Assembly (NCBI GenBank): GCA_007922305.1
Contig: ML677364.1
Coordinates: forward strand, 16,328,260-16,392,259
Source of the DNA: Dermatemys mawii
Lineage: Eukaryota > Chordata > Testudines > Dermatemydidae
DNA length: 64,000 nt
Direction of reading: 5' to 3'
The translations under genes and the position numbers were made by a program. Each line of letters begins with the position of its first letter. The stretch's first letter is position 1. Below are positions 24,065-35,749 of the stretch, one piece after another. The notes beneath the pieces were generated by a model. It ran no database searches and had not been told where the DNA came from. It saw only the letters and a program-made list of their open reading frames with translations.

Positions 24065-24340
24065 GAAGGTCTTATAGTTGAATCAGTGGGCTCAGAATAA
24101 AACAATCTGGATTCTGTTCCCAGTTCTACCACTGACTTCATGTATAATTCCCATTTAGACACTTAAATAAGGACCAGAATTTTAAGTGTTCCTCTCCCTG
24201 CAGCTCCCATTAGGATACTTAAGGCCAGATTTTCAAAATAGGTGTTAAAAATGAGCCTTATATGTGTGTATAGCACCTAGCACAATGTGGCCCCAGCCTG
24301 GCTGAAGCCTCTGGGCACTACTGCAATATAAATGATTAAG
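24065..24340 (+). repeat. Old SINE-like fragments
   Basis: 24065-24165 resembles a CORE-SINE/MIR-like body ('ctggattctgttcccagttc', 'taccactgacttc'). 24265-24335 is another old family with the words 'tatagcacctagcacaatgt' and 'ggcactactgcaatataaat'; this second family recurs near 38310-38390 and, inverted, near 30340-30385. Confidence 0.5.
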
Positions 24341-24669
24341 AGTCATCAATACCCTGAACCTGACTTATTGACATTGTGCTGCGCATTATGAAAAGGGATA
24401 CTGCGAATCAAAAGCAAAGCTCTCCTCAGCAAAAAAGACACCTTTCTTATGACCTGGCTAATGAGACTGATTCAGCCTCCTTTGCAGGAAGGTGAAATTT
24501 GCACACATAAGCCCTGCATCAGAAGGAGAGGCAGCACTGAAGATGGGGATCATATTGTAAACTATGCTCCAATGGAAGGTGCTGGCATCGGAGTTCCACC
24601 ATTGGAGCACAGTTTGCAATACAATGGTGGCTGCCTACTCATGGAGGTTCAGTCAGCACATCTCCTTGG

Positions 24670-25496
24670 CAGTAGCATAGCTAGGGAGGAATCAGGGGGA
24701 GCGGCCATTCCCCCCGAGCCCGAAATTCCAAAAGGGGCTCCTTTTCAATTCCTGGTCCTCTCTGTAGCTCTCCTTTCCTCAGTGGCCACTATTCCTCTTT
24801 AATCGATGGGCCGCTTTCCTTCGCCACCTGCCCCTTGGTGTCCGGCCAGGTGGTGACACGGGGACCGCTGCAGGCGGAAGGGACAGGCGTCCTCAGCGCT
24901 AGGATGGGGCAGAGATGCTGGGCCAGCCCCGGCTCACCAAACCTGGCAGCGACACGCACATTTCCAGCCGTTGACAAGCATTTGAGTCTTACACACTTGC
25001 GGCTCCTGCGTTTCTCTATTGACTCGTTTCATCGATATACAAAAAAAGTACAGCTCCTATCCTACACGCCGGGTCTCTCTTTCTTCAGCTACCCTCTACA
25101 AAGGAAAGTAATACCACAGTGAACCACCGCTCACCTCAGAAACAAATTAATCCATACAACTCATTCGAGCAGTAGAGGATGTTCTTTTTAAAGGGAAAAA
25201 AAATCATTCAGGACTTGGAGCTTTTTAATTAAAGAAAGTAACGGACCGTTTATTTTGATCAGGAAGCAGTAATTTTAAAAAGTCAACCTATCAACACCAA
25301 CCTTCTCCCAAGTAGGGAACAACAGCTGCTCTGAGCTTCCCAGAAGAGGCCAATGACTGAATGCAATCATCCGAGTGTTTTTAGTTTAATCACAAAATAA
25401 GTATCTGCAATAAATTAGTTTATTCCGTGTGTGAAGCGGTGCCTTTTTTTATTTTGGTGTTCGCTCCCCCGATGTTAAAACCTGGCTATGCCACTG
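24670..25496. mobile_element. hAT-like element with CpG-containing interior
   Basis: The ends are CAGTAGCATAGCTAGG and, on the other strand, CAGTGGCATAGCCAGG, 14 of 16 identical, followed on both sides by a GGGGGAGCG word. Flanks are CTCCTTGG (24662-24669) and TTCCTTGG (25497-25504), an 8-bp duplication with one mismatch. The 827-bp interior keeps more CpG than the surroundings (for example 24820-25080) and has a 95-codon frame at 24835-25122 that I do not recognise. No hAT catalytic block is visible, so it is probably non-autonomous and may carry captured sequence. Confidence 0.87.
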
Positions 25497-25834
25497 TTCC
25501 TTGGTCCCCAAGCCATGCTCCTTGGTTGGCCAATATCGATCACTTTTGGAGGTGGTGCTGGCAGTTCCGGGCCTCTGGATAGCTCAGGGGTTGTGCATTC
25601 TGTGCTCTGCTGTACCCTATTCCAGGAAGCTGTGCGACCCACGGTTTGAGATAAAAGTGGGAATGAATCTTAGGATTTCCATCTCCACAATAGTGAAAAT
25701 GATTATCAACATAGGCAAAATCCAAGACTCTACATAATTTCAAACATCCACAGCCACTCACATCCCCTGCAGCTTGGAAGGTATTATCCTCATTTTACAG
25801 ATAGAAAAGAAGAGGCACAAGGAGGCTATGGCGA

Positions 25835-25975
25835 ACATTTTCAGACTCCTGAACTGAATGTTAGGCACCTAAATCTTTATTTAGGCAACTAAATCAATAG
25901 CCTGGTTTTCAGAAGTGCGGAGCACCCACAGCTCCCATTTACTGCAATGGGACACCCCATTTTGAAAAACGTTGC
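25835..25975. repeat. Old palindromic amniote-type repeat
   Basis: Words such as 'attttcagactcctgaactg', 'aggcacctaaat', 'ttcagaagtgcggagcaccc' and 'acagctcccatttactgcaa' belong to a dispersed hairpin-like family. Related text occurs at 24175-24245 and 44340-44440. Confidence 0.5.
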
Positions 25976-25999
25976 CAGCATTATTAAACAATGAATAAG

Positions 26000-28900
26000 A
26001 GGAACACCCTGCCCACAGATCAAGTATGGCCTGCTTGATATGTTTATATGGCCTGCATAACAGATCAAGAGTCTGCAGAACATAACCTCTCTTTCTCTTT
26101 AAATCAATGTTCCTCAGACTATGGGGTAAGCCATATGTTCCCCAGACTATGGGGTAAGGGTGCAGAGGAATGTTCGGCAGGCATGTGGTGGGACCCAGGC
26201 CAGCTCCCACAGTGGGTGGGGAGCGAGTGCCTGGCTTCCATCCCTGCTCTGAAACTTTCCTGCTGAGGAAGCCTTGGCAGTGCAGTTATGATTCAGTTAA
26301 TGGTAAGGGAGGGATGCAAGTGGAAAAGTTCGTGCAACACAGTTTTAAATGGCCTTCATGATTACAAAGGGAACTTCCTATACCTGAGAACAAGATGACC
26401 CCTGCAGTGTTGTCTTTCTAGATCTGCAGACAATGGCTCTGTGAGCTATGAACTTTCCCGGGTCCCATTGATTTCATGGGAGTGTTGTGTCTAACCCTAA
26501 CAAAGATCCTTTAAATGTCACCATTCATTATTCTATTGCTGATCAGCAGATGAGATGGAGAAGGTGCGGAAGCACCACTAGGGTAGGAATTAAGAGTTGC
26601 TGCCCAGAGGAACATGGAGAGGGAAGACGTAAGGAAACACACAAAAATAGGAGTGGGACTGGTACTGAGAAAGGAGAATGGGGCAGGAAGAGAAACAAAA
26701 GGGCGTAGTGAGTGGTGGTCCTAACTGTGAGCATGTTTCCCATTGAGTGGGGCTCAATATCACCATACAACACTTAAGTAATGGTAACAGCTACAAGTTT
26801 AGTCACTACATAAGGACATTTCTTAGCTTTAACCTTTGCACCAAATCTCCCAGTGATACCAGTGGGAGATCTGCTGTGGTTTGAGGGAAGTACAAAATCC
26901 TGAATTTAGATCTTGGCCCACAAGCCATCATTATTAATGGAGTTTCCTCTCCCTAGAATGGCATGATGCCCCTGATCTACAACGAATGAGTGTGGATGAA
27001 TGCATACTTAGTGCCCATTTTATATGTATTGAAACAAGCAACCAAAACCTGAAATGATCATTTTAATCATGATAAAAGCTTTGGGTGACATTTTCAAAGC
27101 ATGCTGTGGGAAATGAACAGATGGAGCCTGTGTATTTCCAGTGTTCTGTTTTGAACTTTTAGCTCAAAAGACCTAAGGGTAAAATTAACAGTTAATAAAT
27201 ATGAAGTTTTCTCATATTAATCGCGTCCAAAATAACAAGAAGAGTTGAAACCAGTCAAAATAATCCCAGAGAAACATCGATGTCTGTTCCTCAGGAAGCT
27301 TTGGAAACCCTGCCATTTTTCTTTTCCTTTTTTTCCCCTTTTCTTGTCATTATTTAATTGTTTGCATATTGATGCTCATTTCTTGTCAGCGCTTAATAAT
27401 TCATGTCAAATTACGAAGGCATTATTGTTACAATACACATACCATCCATCTGAATCACTTGCACCTACAACATCATCATAAACACAAAACATGACTTTAT
27501 CTTTATCACTGGGACACTTGGGATGAAATATGACCTACATGACCTACAGGTAAAAGGTAAGCGTCCCAAATCTGTGTATCACCCAAATGGCTCTTTGGTT
27601 GCAGAAGTTATTTGCTTCTGCCTTTATCAGCTGCAGGTCTTTCAAATGGAGATCAACAGAGAGCTGTGAAGACATCGGAAGATTAATGAGAGCTTGACCC
27701 TCTTGAATATCAAGGACACGCAGTTCATTGTTGCAGATATCTCTAGTCAATATTAACATTCAGTACACTAATATCATTGTTTCTAGCAGAATATCAAGAG
27801 ATCAGTGATCTAAATCTGAATGTCTCAAATGTTATTACCAGCCAACCGACATTTCCTCTTTAGTTAGGGCCAGATTATGACTTTAGGAATATACCTGTAC
27901 AAGGTGCAGTGGCTAAATTGCATCATCCCTGGAGGCATTGTGACTAGGAGATGCACCTATGTGTCACAATGCCTTTCTCACTTTCTTGGCCAAATTACAC
28001 CAACTTATCTGTGATGGCAAGCAAATGGTGTGGGTGGAACCTCGGCTCCACCCATTCCCCACCCTTTCCCTGCTCACCAACCCTGGGGAAGGAGTTTGCA
28101 GCCATGCAAATCCTGCTTGCAGCAGTCTGCCCAGACCTAAGACCCGGGTATTTTGTGTTTGGGTATAAGGAGGATTCATACGCTTCTGTGTGGGCATATA
28201 GCCCAAGTCCCAATCCAGTCATTAATTAGTTATTGAAAAATGTAGTGAAATCCAGGGCTCTTCTGGAACATGCCAAAATTAAAATGTTAAAGAAAAAGGG
28301 GAGGAGTCGGATTTCTGTTCTGCACCAGCATCTAGGGTGGCATTTACAGAAGGAAAAATGTTACAGGGCTGACACATTAACACCTGGTTCTCATGAGATA
28401 ACATGACCCTGTTCTCTCCCTACCATTTCTGCTAGCCCCATGGTGGTGGATGGGCAGTAGATTCTTCATGTTCCCTCACTCCTAGGATGGAGGAGAGGGA
28501 ACATTCCAGCCTCTTGACATATCCTACTTCCCCACTTCAGGGAGGAGCTAAGAGATGACAGGGGCGCTTTTCTTTCCTCCTCCTTGGAGGAAACAGAGAA
28601 CATGGCTGTTGGCATATTCCCTTCCTCCCTTGGAAGAGGTTTGAGAGGAGTAGAGGAGCATTCCTTTGTCCCTACAGCAGACAGGGTAAGAGAGTCTTCT
28701 TCTTTCAGGAGGAGTTAATGAAGGGTCTGGTGACTAAAAAATTACCAGTTCTTGATAGAGCAAAGCAGTCTCTGAGAGCAATGATCAGTGTACTCCATTC
28801 AAAGTCCATACTTCATGTCCAGGGATTTGACTCTGGCCCATTGCTAACGAATATTGTGGATATATAAGATAGTTGAAAAAATGATTCCATTTGGCTTCCA

Positions 28901-30010
28901 TTCTTAATATTTGGTTAACATAAGCTGTTCAGGCACAGTATGTAAAACCACATTTTACTTCTTGAGATAACATACTATAGTACTTATTGAAGTCTTCATT
29001 TATTTTATTGCATTTTTAAACCACCAAGAAGGAGAGCATAACATGGTATCAGCCTTAAATCACCATTGGCAACTCAGTTTATATTAATAGCACACGGATA
29101 CAATGGATTGTTGCCTTATAAATATATATAGTAATGATTAATGTTGGTAGTTTAATTAAGCCCTGTTCAAGAATATAAGATGGGGAAATGTTTACCTTTT
29201 TCCTTGATTTTAAAAAACAGCGGCTTTCCATTTCAATTTTTATAGAGGCAAAACCAGATTCATGAAGACTCTTTGTGGATCTCTGTTAAAAAGGATTGAC
29301 CTCTGAAGTCACTTTTTAATAATTAACTCTCTCTAAGTTCATTAACACTAATTGAAGCTACAGAAGAAAAAATTGTGAAGTATATGCAGGCTGACAGAAA
29401 CACCAAATGTGATTAAAGACACTAACTGTGGTATGTATGTACAATACTATACATGCATTATATAGATCGCAAATTCAATTTCATAGAGGCCTTTGAACTT
29501 CACTATCACATGATAAATTCAACAACAATTTGTGCTACTGAAAGTTCACTAACAAAGATGTATGGGCTAAATCTCATGGACTTCTTAACCAATAATCTTC
29601 TGGAAGAGCAGGAGAAATAGATTTCAAATTGTAAATGATACAGATCTTTTAATCCATGAAACAATATGTTTTGAAACAAGATTTACAAATTCAACAATTC
29701 CCACATTGTCACATACTCATAGATTATTTCAAAAAGTTTTGTTAATGTATTGGAAAAGCAATCATTTTTAAAATACATACCTGATTATTTGTATTATTCA
29801 AATATTAAATACATTGACACTTATTTGTTTTACTCATTGAAGGGCCAAAACCAAGAACAGGTTACAGCAAGCGTTCTTTTTCAAGGAAAATAAGTCAGGA
29901 AGTAATGCAAACATATCTTATTATTAACCAGATCATTTTATATCTGGTTCTTAAAAAGCACAGTTCTCAGATACAGGGATCCCTTATGCAGAAAGGCACA
30001 ACATGGTCCA
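26000..30010. other. Non-coding stretch, about 4 kb, no gene seen
   Basis: A locally duplicated 'ccagactatggggtaag' (about 26115 and 26142) is the only repeat of note in the first kilobase. 28,700-29,900 is AT-rich and free of recognised repeats. No exon-like frame, splice-bounded or otherwise, is convincing. Confidence 0.45.
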
Positions 30011-30019
30011 ATGAGTAGG

Positions 30020-30300
30020 GAACATGACTGGGACTTGGGATACATGGTTTTCTCTCCCCCTGACCTGCTTTATGACTAAGGGAAGTTGCATAACCTCTTT
30101 GTGTCTCTGTTTCCCCTTTACTCTTTGTCTGCAGTAGCCAACGGCCCTAAACAGGATTGAGACCTCATTATGCTGGGTGCTGTACAGCCACTTTCAAACT
30201 CTTCACAGCAAGGACTGGACCAGATTCCCAGCTAGTATAAACTGGAGGAGTTCCAGTGAAGTCAATAGAGCTAAACTGATTTACTCCAGCTGAGGATCGC
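30020..30300 (+). repeat. CORE-SINE/MIR-like copy plus palindromic repeat
   Basis: 30020-30180 follows the SINE order ('gacttgggatacatggtttt', 'tgactaagggaagttgcata', 'acctctttgtgtctctgttt'). 30213-30300 is the hairpin repeat 'accagattcccagctagtat' ... 'gatttactccagctgaggat', also present at 38695. Confidence 0.6.
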
Positions 30301-30599
30301 CCAGTGTCTCTTACTATGCGTATACATCATGCTTACTGCTTAGAGGCCCCAGTCTCATTTGGGGCTTCTCGGTGCTATGCTGTCACACAATTAAAAAGAA
30401 GAATTCTATGAGTAAAATCTCATAGCATCCAACACCCTTTAAATAGGGCGGGTTCCTCTTTCTGGGCCTAGAAAATTCTTGGTGACTTCAGTGAGTTTTG
30501 GATTAGGTCCTTCTTGTCTGTTTCCATAGTCTCATCCTTCTCTTTCTACGTCTTTCTGTTTCCAGGGATGCGGGTGGGATGTAAAAGGGGAAAAGTCAG

Positions 30600-31100
30600 A
30601 GCTACATTAGTGGACTTTGGGGAAAGTGTCTGTTTGGTGTTTCTTTTAACGCAAGAGACTTAATGTAATACCAAAGCGGTCGTATAGTCTCACATATCAG
30701 AAAGGAAGGATGGTCCCAGACCAAGGCTAACCAATGTGCATGCTGGACGGGCAGGCGGCTGGGGCAAACCTGCAGGGCACAGGGGCATGTGAGTGTGAGG
30801 CGGACAATGGGAGCAAGAGGAGCTGGGCAGCTGGGGTCAAGAGCCGCTTCCCAAGCCCAGTACAAGAGCAGAGTACTGAGCCTGGGGTGTTGCCAGTGAG
30901 TGGCCAGAAAGATCCCAGAGCAGTGGATGAGGAGCTGGAGCTGAATTGTAGGGTGGGCTATGAGGTGAGTGGGGAGCGTTATGGGGCTGAAGGGTGAGGG
31001 GTGAGTGGGGGCTGTGGCTGGTGGGAGGTGTTGGCAGCAACGATGTACAGGAGACATGTCAGGGAATCTGTGTGGCGTGAGGTATGTATAGGGTGGGGGT
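30600..31100. other. G-rich plus-strand patch, no gene assigned
   Basis: The plus strand is purine- and G-rich ('gggtgaggggtgagtggggg'). This creates a 180-codon Pro/His-rich frame on the minus strand (31144-30602). The frame has no domain, and its composition follows from the base skew. I do not call it a gene. Confidence 0.4.
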
Positions 31101-31149
31101 GCTTTAAGGAGGAAGGGTGATTTCCATAATGCGCACAATCTCAAAATTC

Positions 31150-31385
31150 TTTAATCTGGGCCTGGGAGGTCCAGCAGTTACACCACTAGCTAGAACTTGG
31201 GAGTCTTGCTTTCAGATCTTTGCTCTGCCACAGACTTCCTGTATGACCTTGAGCAAGTCACAGTCTTGCTGTGCCTCAGTTTCCCTATCTCACAGGGTAT
31301 TTTGAAGAAACGTACATGAACAATTATTAGGCAATCAGATATTACAGAAATAGGAGCCATATAAGTACCTAAGATAAATGCATCA
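31150..31385 (+). repeat. CORE-SINE/MIR-like copy
   Basis: Reads 'gtccagcagttacaccacta', 'acttgggagtcttgctttca', 'atgaccttgagcaagtcaca', 'ctgtgcctcagtttccctat' and 'ggagccatataagtacctaa'. It is the clearest member of this family in the window. Confidence 0.75.
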
Positions 31386-32440
31386 GTGCAGCATATTTTT
31401 CTCATATTTTAATACAAATTTATTGTTATTTTTATCTTTTTTATTTTTTGCCCCCAGTGCTTGTGCAACTAGTCTACAATGTGAATAAGAGGTTTACAAA
31501 ATGAAAAAAAAAATTGGATTTGAGGTATCAGAGTATAAGCAAGAGTCCAGACCACAACATTTCTACTTTTGTTTTAGTTTGCTTTCCTATTACTGGTAAA
31601 CAACCAAACACTTCCTTAGTGTGCTGAAAATATCTAAATAAATAGTCTGAACCTCAGATTTGGTCTGCCAAATTCTGTCAGTAAAACCACTATAATATCT
31701 AGACTTCTATCATTTACATAAAAAGTGTTTTACCCCAGTTCATAACAACAGCGCTATAAAAGAAAAAAATTAAAACCTGAGATACAATGGTTCCACAGAG
31801 GTTAAACATGCAAATTGCTCCACATCCCAGCTACAGTTCAACAAGGAAAGCAATATTTTGGGACAACACTTCTGATTTTGTAATGAGCCTGTAGAATTCA
31901 TTCCACTGAAATGGCTACAGGTATATTATCCCCCATGAATTATTACAAAATTAAACTTCATAAGCAATATGCCAGTGTTTTGTGTGATGCATTTGCTAAA
32001 AGAATCATTCAATTTATCATGTTTTCCTGAAGCGTTATGCGACAAGTTCTTTGAATAAAACTCATTTCATTAGGCTACCTTGTTACATGGGAAGATAAGA
32101 TCTACACTTGACTAAAGACATCATTCTATCATCCCCATAATAACCCTACCCAGAGAGGTAAACATTCAGGACCCTAGAAAAATGGCACTGTACTGCTCTT
32201 CTAATAGTACTAAAAGAATACATTTTTTAAAAAAAATAAAAGGTTCAGATGGACATAAAAAGTTCTGCAAAAGTGAATCTAAGCACATAGCCACATATAT
32301 AGAAAACTCTCTGATATGCACTGGAAATGAGTTGGGAGCAATAGTCAAGTACAAGGTGTTCTGCCTATCAAGTGAATGAAGAATGTGCGAAGTGTGGTAG
32401 GAGCATGTTATTGTGGTTAAAAATTGGACTGAGGACTGGT

Positions 32441-32560
32441 CTAACAAGTTTTTGTACTGATTTACCTACATAGGTTTAGAAACTGACACATTAAAATCAG
32501 TTCAACCCTCTCCTGTGGGCATAGTTATATGGGTATAAAGGTGCTTATATTGGTATCTCT
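32441..32560. repeat. Probable truncated MITE
   Basis: The text 'ggtctaacaagtttttgtac' ... 'gggtataaaggtgcttatat' resembles a common turtle MITE that starts GACTGGTCTACACT. Only part of one terminus is convincing. Confidence 0.4.
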
Positions 32561-32569
32561 TATTTCAGT

Positions 32570-32935
32570 ATAGTCACAGAGTTAGGCGAACTGGGTTCTA
32601 GTCCAAGCTCTGACATAAATTTGCTGTGTGATGTCAGACAATCCACTTAACTGTCTGCATCTCACTTTCCCAGTCTGTACTAAGAGGAGGAAAATATAAT
32701 ATGTACCTAAACAGCAAGGGGTATCAGGGAGCTAATGAGTTGATACCTAGATTGAGACTGGTGCAGATTTTGTAAATGAGGTTCCTGTAGTTCTCCAGCA
32801 CCAAAACAATGTGCAGTTCAATGATAAAAACTTTAGGGTTTGATTATTTCTTCACACTGATGTAAATCAGGAGTAGTTCCAGTGACGCCAATGAAGTTAT
32901 ACCAATGTAAAACAGTGTGAGAAATGAATCAGGCC
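32570..32935 (+). repeat. CORE-SINE/MIR-like copy and old hairpin repeat
   Basis: 32570-32770 follows the SINE order ('ctgggttctagtccaagctc', 'gctgtgtgatgtcagacaat'). 32845-32935 is a copy of the short palindromic family ('actgatgtaaatcaggagta' ... 'aagttataccaatgtaaaac'). Confidence 0.55.
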
Positions 32936-33173
32936 TCTGACTTCATGAACTTTTTGATGATTTAGAATGAAGAGAAGTTCTTGTGGAATCACAGATTTGT
33001 AAGGCTGTAGGGTACATGTTCTCAAGCAGACTTTTAGCTGAATTTTTATGTATGCAGTGAAATGTTTTTTCATAGCTACTGCGTAGCAAAGTGGCAAGAC
33101 TGGGCTGCCCTGGTTTTTATTTTAAATGGGTGTTTTATATTGTGAGAAGAAGCTAAATGCCACATGCCTATTA

Positions 33174-33300
33174 CACTGGTCTACAATTTTTTAGAAGTGG
33201 TCTGCTTCAGAGATAAAATGTGATATTTATTATGTATTTTGATGTGCTGAATTCAAATATGACAATTAAAACAACTGATTGGCTACTGTTTCTAAGATAT
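33174..33300 (+). repeat. Left terminal inverted repeat of the CACTG element
   Basis: Begins CACTGGTCTACA directly after TTA. The inner conserved word TGATTGGCT with a nearby AAGATAT at 33276-33300 has its inverted partner in the right arm. It is diverged between arms, so the element is old or the inner part was never identical. Confidence 0.8.
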
Positions 33301-33534
33301 TTAAGTTTTTACATTTTATGTCTATGTATATTGTGTAGATAGTAGAGTTTTAATCACAAATTGTAAACCTAGGTCTTTTCATGTGTTTGTGGTTGCTTTA
33401 CATGATAATATTTCACCTGTCCTGTTTATGTAACACTTTAAAAATCAGCAAAAGGGTTATATAAATAAAATGTATTATGAAACAAAAGGCAAAAAAACTT
33501 TTATGTACATAGTTTAGTCCTATTCAGTGTCTAC

Positions 33535-35192
33535 TCAGAGCTTCTTGGCTTGTCTCTTGTATTCATTACATGGAGCATCTCTTGTCACCGTCCAGCAATA
33601 GTCTGCAAGCATTGATGGGCTCCATTTGCCCTGATAGCGTTTCTCCATTGTTGCAATGTCCTGGTGAAATCGCTCGCCGTGCTCGTCGCTCACTGCTCCG
33701 CAGTTCGGTGGAAAAAAATCTAGATGAGAGTGCAAAAAATGTATCTTTAGTGACATGTTGCAACCAAGGCTTTTGTATGCCTTGAGGAGGTTTTCCACCA
33801 ACAACCTGTATCTGTCTGCCTTGTTGTTTCCGAGAAAATGTATTGCCACTGACTGGAAGGCTTTCCATGCCGTCTTTTCCTTGCCACGCAGTGCATGGTC
33901 AAATGCATCATCTCGAAGAAGTTCACGAATCTGAGGACCAACAAAGACACCTTCCTTTATCTTAGCTTCACTTAACCTTGGAAATTTTCCACGGAGGTAC
34001 TTGGAAGCTGCTTGTGTTTTGTCAATGGCCGTGACAAAGTTCTTCATCAGACCCAGTTTGATGTGTAAGAGTGGTAACAAAATCTTCCTTGATTCAACAA
34101 GTGGTGGATGCTGAACACTTTTCCTCCCAGGCTCCAATGACTGTCAGAGTGGCCAATCTTTCTTGATGTAGTGGGAATCTCTTGCACGACTATCCCATTC
34201 GCAGAGAAAACAGCAGTACTTTGTGTATCCAGTCTGCAGACCAAGCAAGAGAGCAACAACCTTCAAATCGCCACAAAGCTGCCACTGATGTTGGTCATAG
34301 TTTATGCACCTCAAAAGTTGCTTCATGTTGTCATAGGTTTCCTTCATATGGACTGCATGACCAACTGGAATTGATGGCAAAACATTGCCATTATGCAGCA
34401 AAACAGCTTTAAGACTCGTCTTCGATGAATCAATGAAGAGTCTCCACTCATCTGGATCGTGATCACACCATCGATGTTGTTGCAGGCTACAAGATCACCT
34501 TCCATGAAGAAGAATGGGACAAGATCCTTTTGATGGTCACGGAACATGGAAACCCTAACATCACCTGCCAGGAGATTCCACTGCTGTAGTCTGGAGCCCA
34601 ACAGCTCTGTCTTACTCTTGGGTAGTTCCAAATCACTGACAAGGTCATTCAGTTCAGCTTGTGTTATGAGGTGTGGTTCAGAGGAGGATGGGAGAAAATG
34701 TGGGTCCTGTGACATTGATGGTTCAGGACCAGAAGTTTCATCTTCTTCCTCTTCCTCATCTGACTCAAGTGAGAATGATTCTAGTGCATCAGGAACCAGC
34801 AGTCCTTCTCCGTGGGGTATTGGACGTATAGCTGATGGAATGTTTGGATAATGCGCAGTCCACTTTTTCTTCTTTGACACACCTTTCCCAACTGGAGCCA
34901 CCATGCAGAAGTAACAATTGCTGGTATGATCTGTTGGCTCTCTCCAAATCATTGGCACTGCAAAAGGCATAGATTTCCTTTTCCTGTTCAACTGCTGGCG
35001 AAGATTTGTTGCACAAGTGTTGCAGCATATGTGTGGGGCCCACCTCTTGACCTGATCTCCAATTTTGCAGCCAAAATAAAGGTGATAGGCTTTCTTAACC
35101 ATAGTGGTTATACTGAGCTTTTGTGATGCAAAAGTCACTTCACCACAAACATAGCAGAAGTTATCTGCACTGTTCACACAAGTACGAGGCAT
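33535..35192 (-). pseudogene. Putative DDE-type transposase of an undescribed family, broken
   Basis: The start is the ATG at 35192. The N-terminal ~62 residues carry C13-x2-C16 and C57-x2-C60, a ZAD-like zinc-binding pattern, and a further CYFC motif follows near residue 94. An acidic stretch (EEEEEDE) and Ser/Pro linker come next. A frame change lies near 34,462-34,468. After it come FIDSSK (D codon near 34431), CGDLKVVALLLGLQ (D at 34269-34267) with KYCCFLC (about 34218-34201) just downstream, a TGA at 34146-34144 where CGA is the simplest ancestor, and finally SDEHGERFHQD (E near 33675). The D, D+Cys cluster, E order resembles CACTA-type DDE nucleases. The frames sum to about 550 codons without introns. 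I recall close relatives as uncharacterised proteins in arthropods and cnidarians. The transposase role is inferred. Confidence 0.75.
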
Positions 35193-35239
35193 CTGTGCTC
35201 ACTTTGGCTCAACAGAAATGTGTCCCTTTGCAAAATCAA

Positions 35240-35702
35240 ATACTGACAAATAAGAGAACACGACACTGTATGATTTCTAGAGCTGATATAGGGCAATTTG
35301 TTCAGCAGAGTGATGTAAGCTTCATTATGATTGCATCATCCATGACTTCTAGGAATAACATGATGCAATTCATATCATGTAGGACGCAATACCAGCTTCA
35401 GATTGCATCATTCATTGTTTTGCCTAAAAAGCAACTACTGTCCAAACCCAGTCATAGATTTATTCATAGATCCAGTCAAAGATGTATTTTAGTCATTTCT
35501 GGTTTAAATTGAGATCCCTTCCCTTTATAACTCACTTATCCTCCGCCATTCCCATGTCAAGGGTCGTATATACTGAACCAATAGCATATCTTGAAAACTA
35601 GAGCCAATCAACAATTTTAAGCATCATTTTCGTTCTCAGTGACCCAGAATTAGTAAAGTTTGACTATATTTATTTCAGAAGCATTTTGGCTGTAGAGCAG
35701 TG
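35240..35702 (+). repeat. Right (5') arm of the CACTG element with inner direct repeats
   Basis: Upstream of the gene, 'gattgcatcat' occurs at about 35328-35338 and again at 35402-35412, with related 'catgatgcaattcat' between. The arm ends TGTAGAGCAGTG, followed by TTA. The repeated words are candidate transposase binding sites. Confidence 0.65.
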
Positions 35703-35749
35703 TTACAGCTAATCAAAAAAATTATATGAAAAACATTTTTGATAAGAAA

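Larger units (their letters stand above)
33174..35702 (-). mobile_element. DNA transposon with CACTG ends and TTA target site
   Basis: The outermost 12 bases are CACTGGTCTACA on the left and, on the other strand, CACTGCTCTACA on the right, one mismatch. TTA flanks both ends exactly (33171-33173, 35703-35705). Inverted similarity extends inward at lower identity: 'gcttcagagataaa' against 'gcttctgaaataaa', and 'tgattggct...aagatat' at 33276-33300 against the inverse of 35586-35611. The total is 2,529 bp with one minus-strand gene. CACT(A/G) ends with a 2-3-bp target duplication are known from CACTA/Mirage/Chapaev elements; assignment to that group is an inference. A minus-strand AATAAA signal lies at 33231-33226, downstream of the gene. 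Confidence 0.85.

Noticed and set aside
24835..25122. Possible host exon inside the hAT-like element
   Set aside because: No splice-site context or recognisable domain; kept only as a question in the findings.
30602..31144. 180-codon Pro/His-rich minus-strand frame
   Set aside because: Explained by a G-rich plus strand; no motif, no exon signals, low complexity.
34546..34851. 101-codon Ser-rich plus-strand frame
   Set aside because: It is the antisense of the acidic stretch of the minus-strand transposase candidate.
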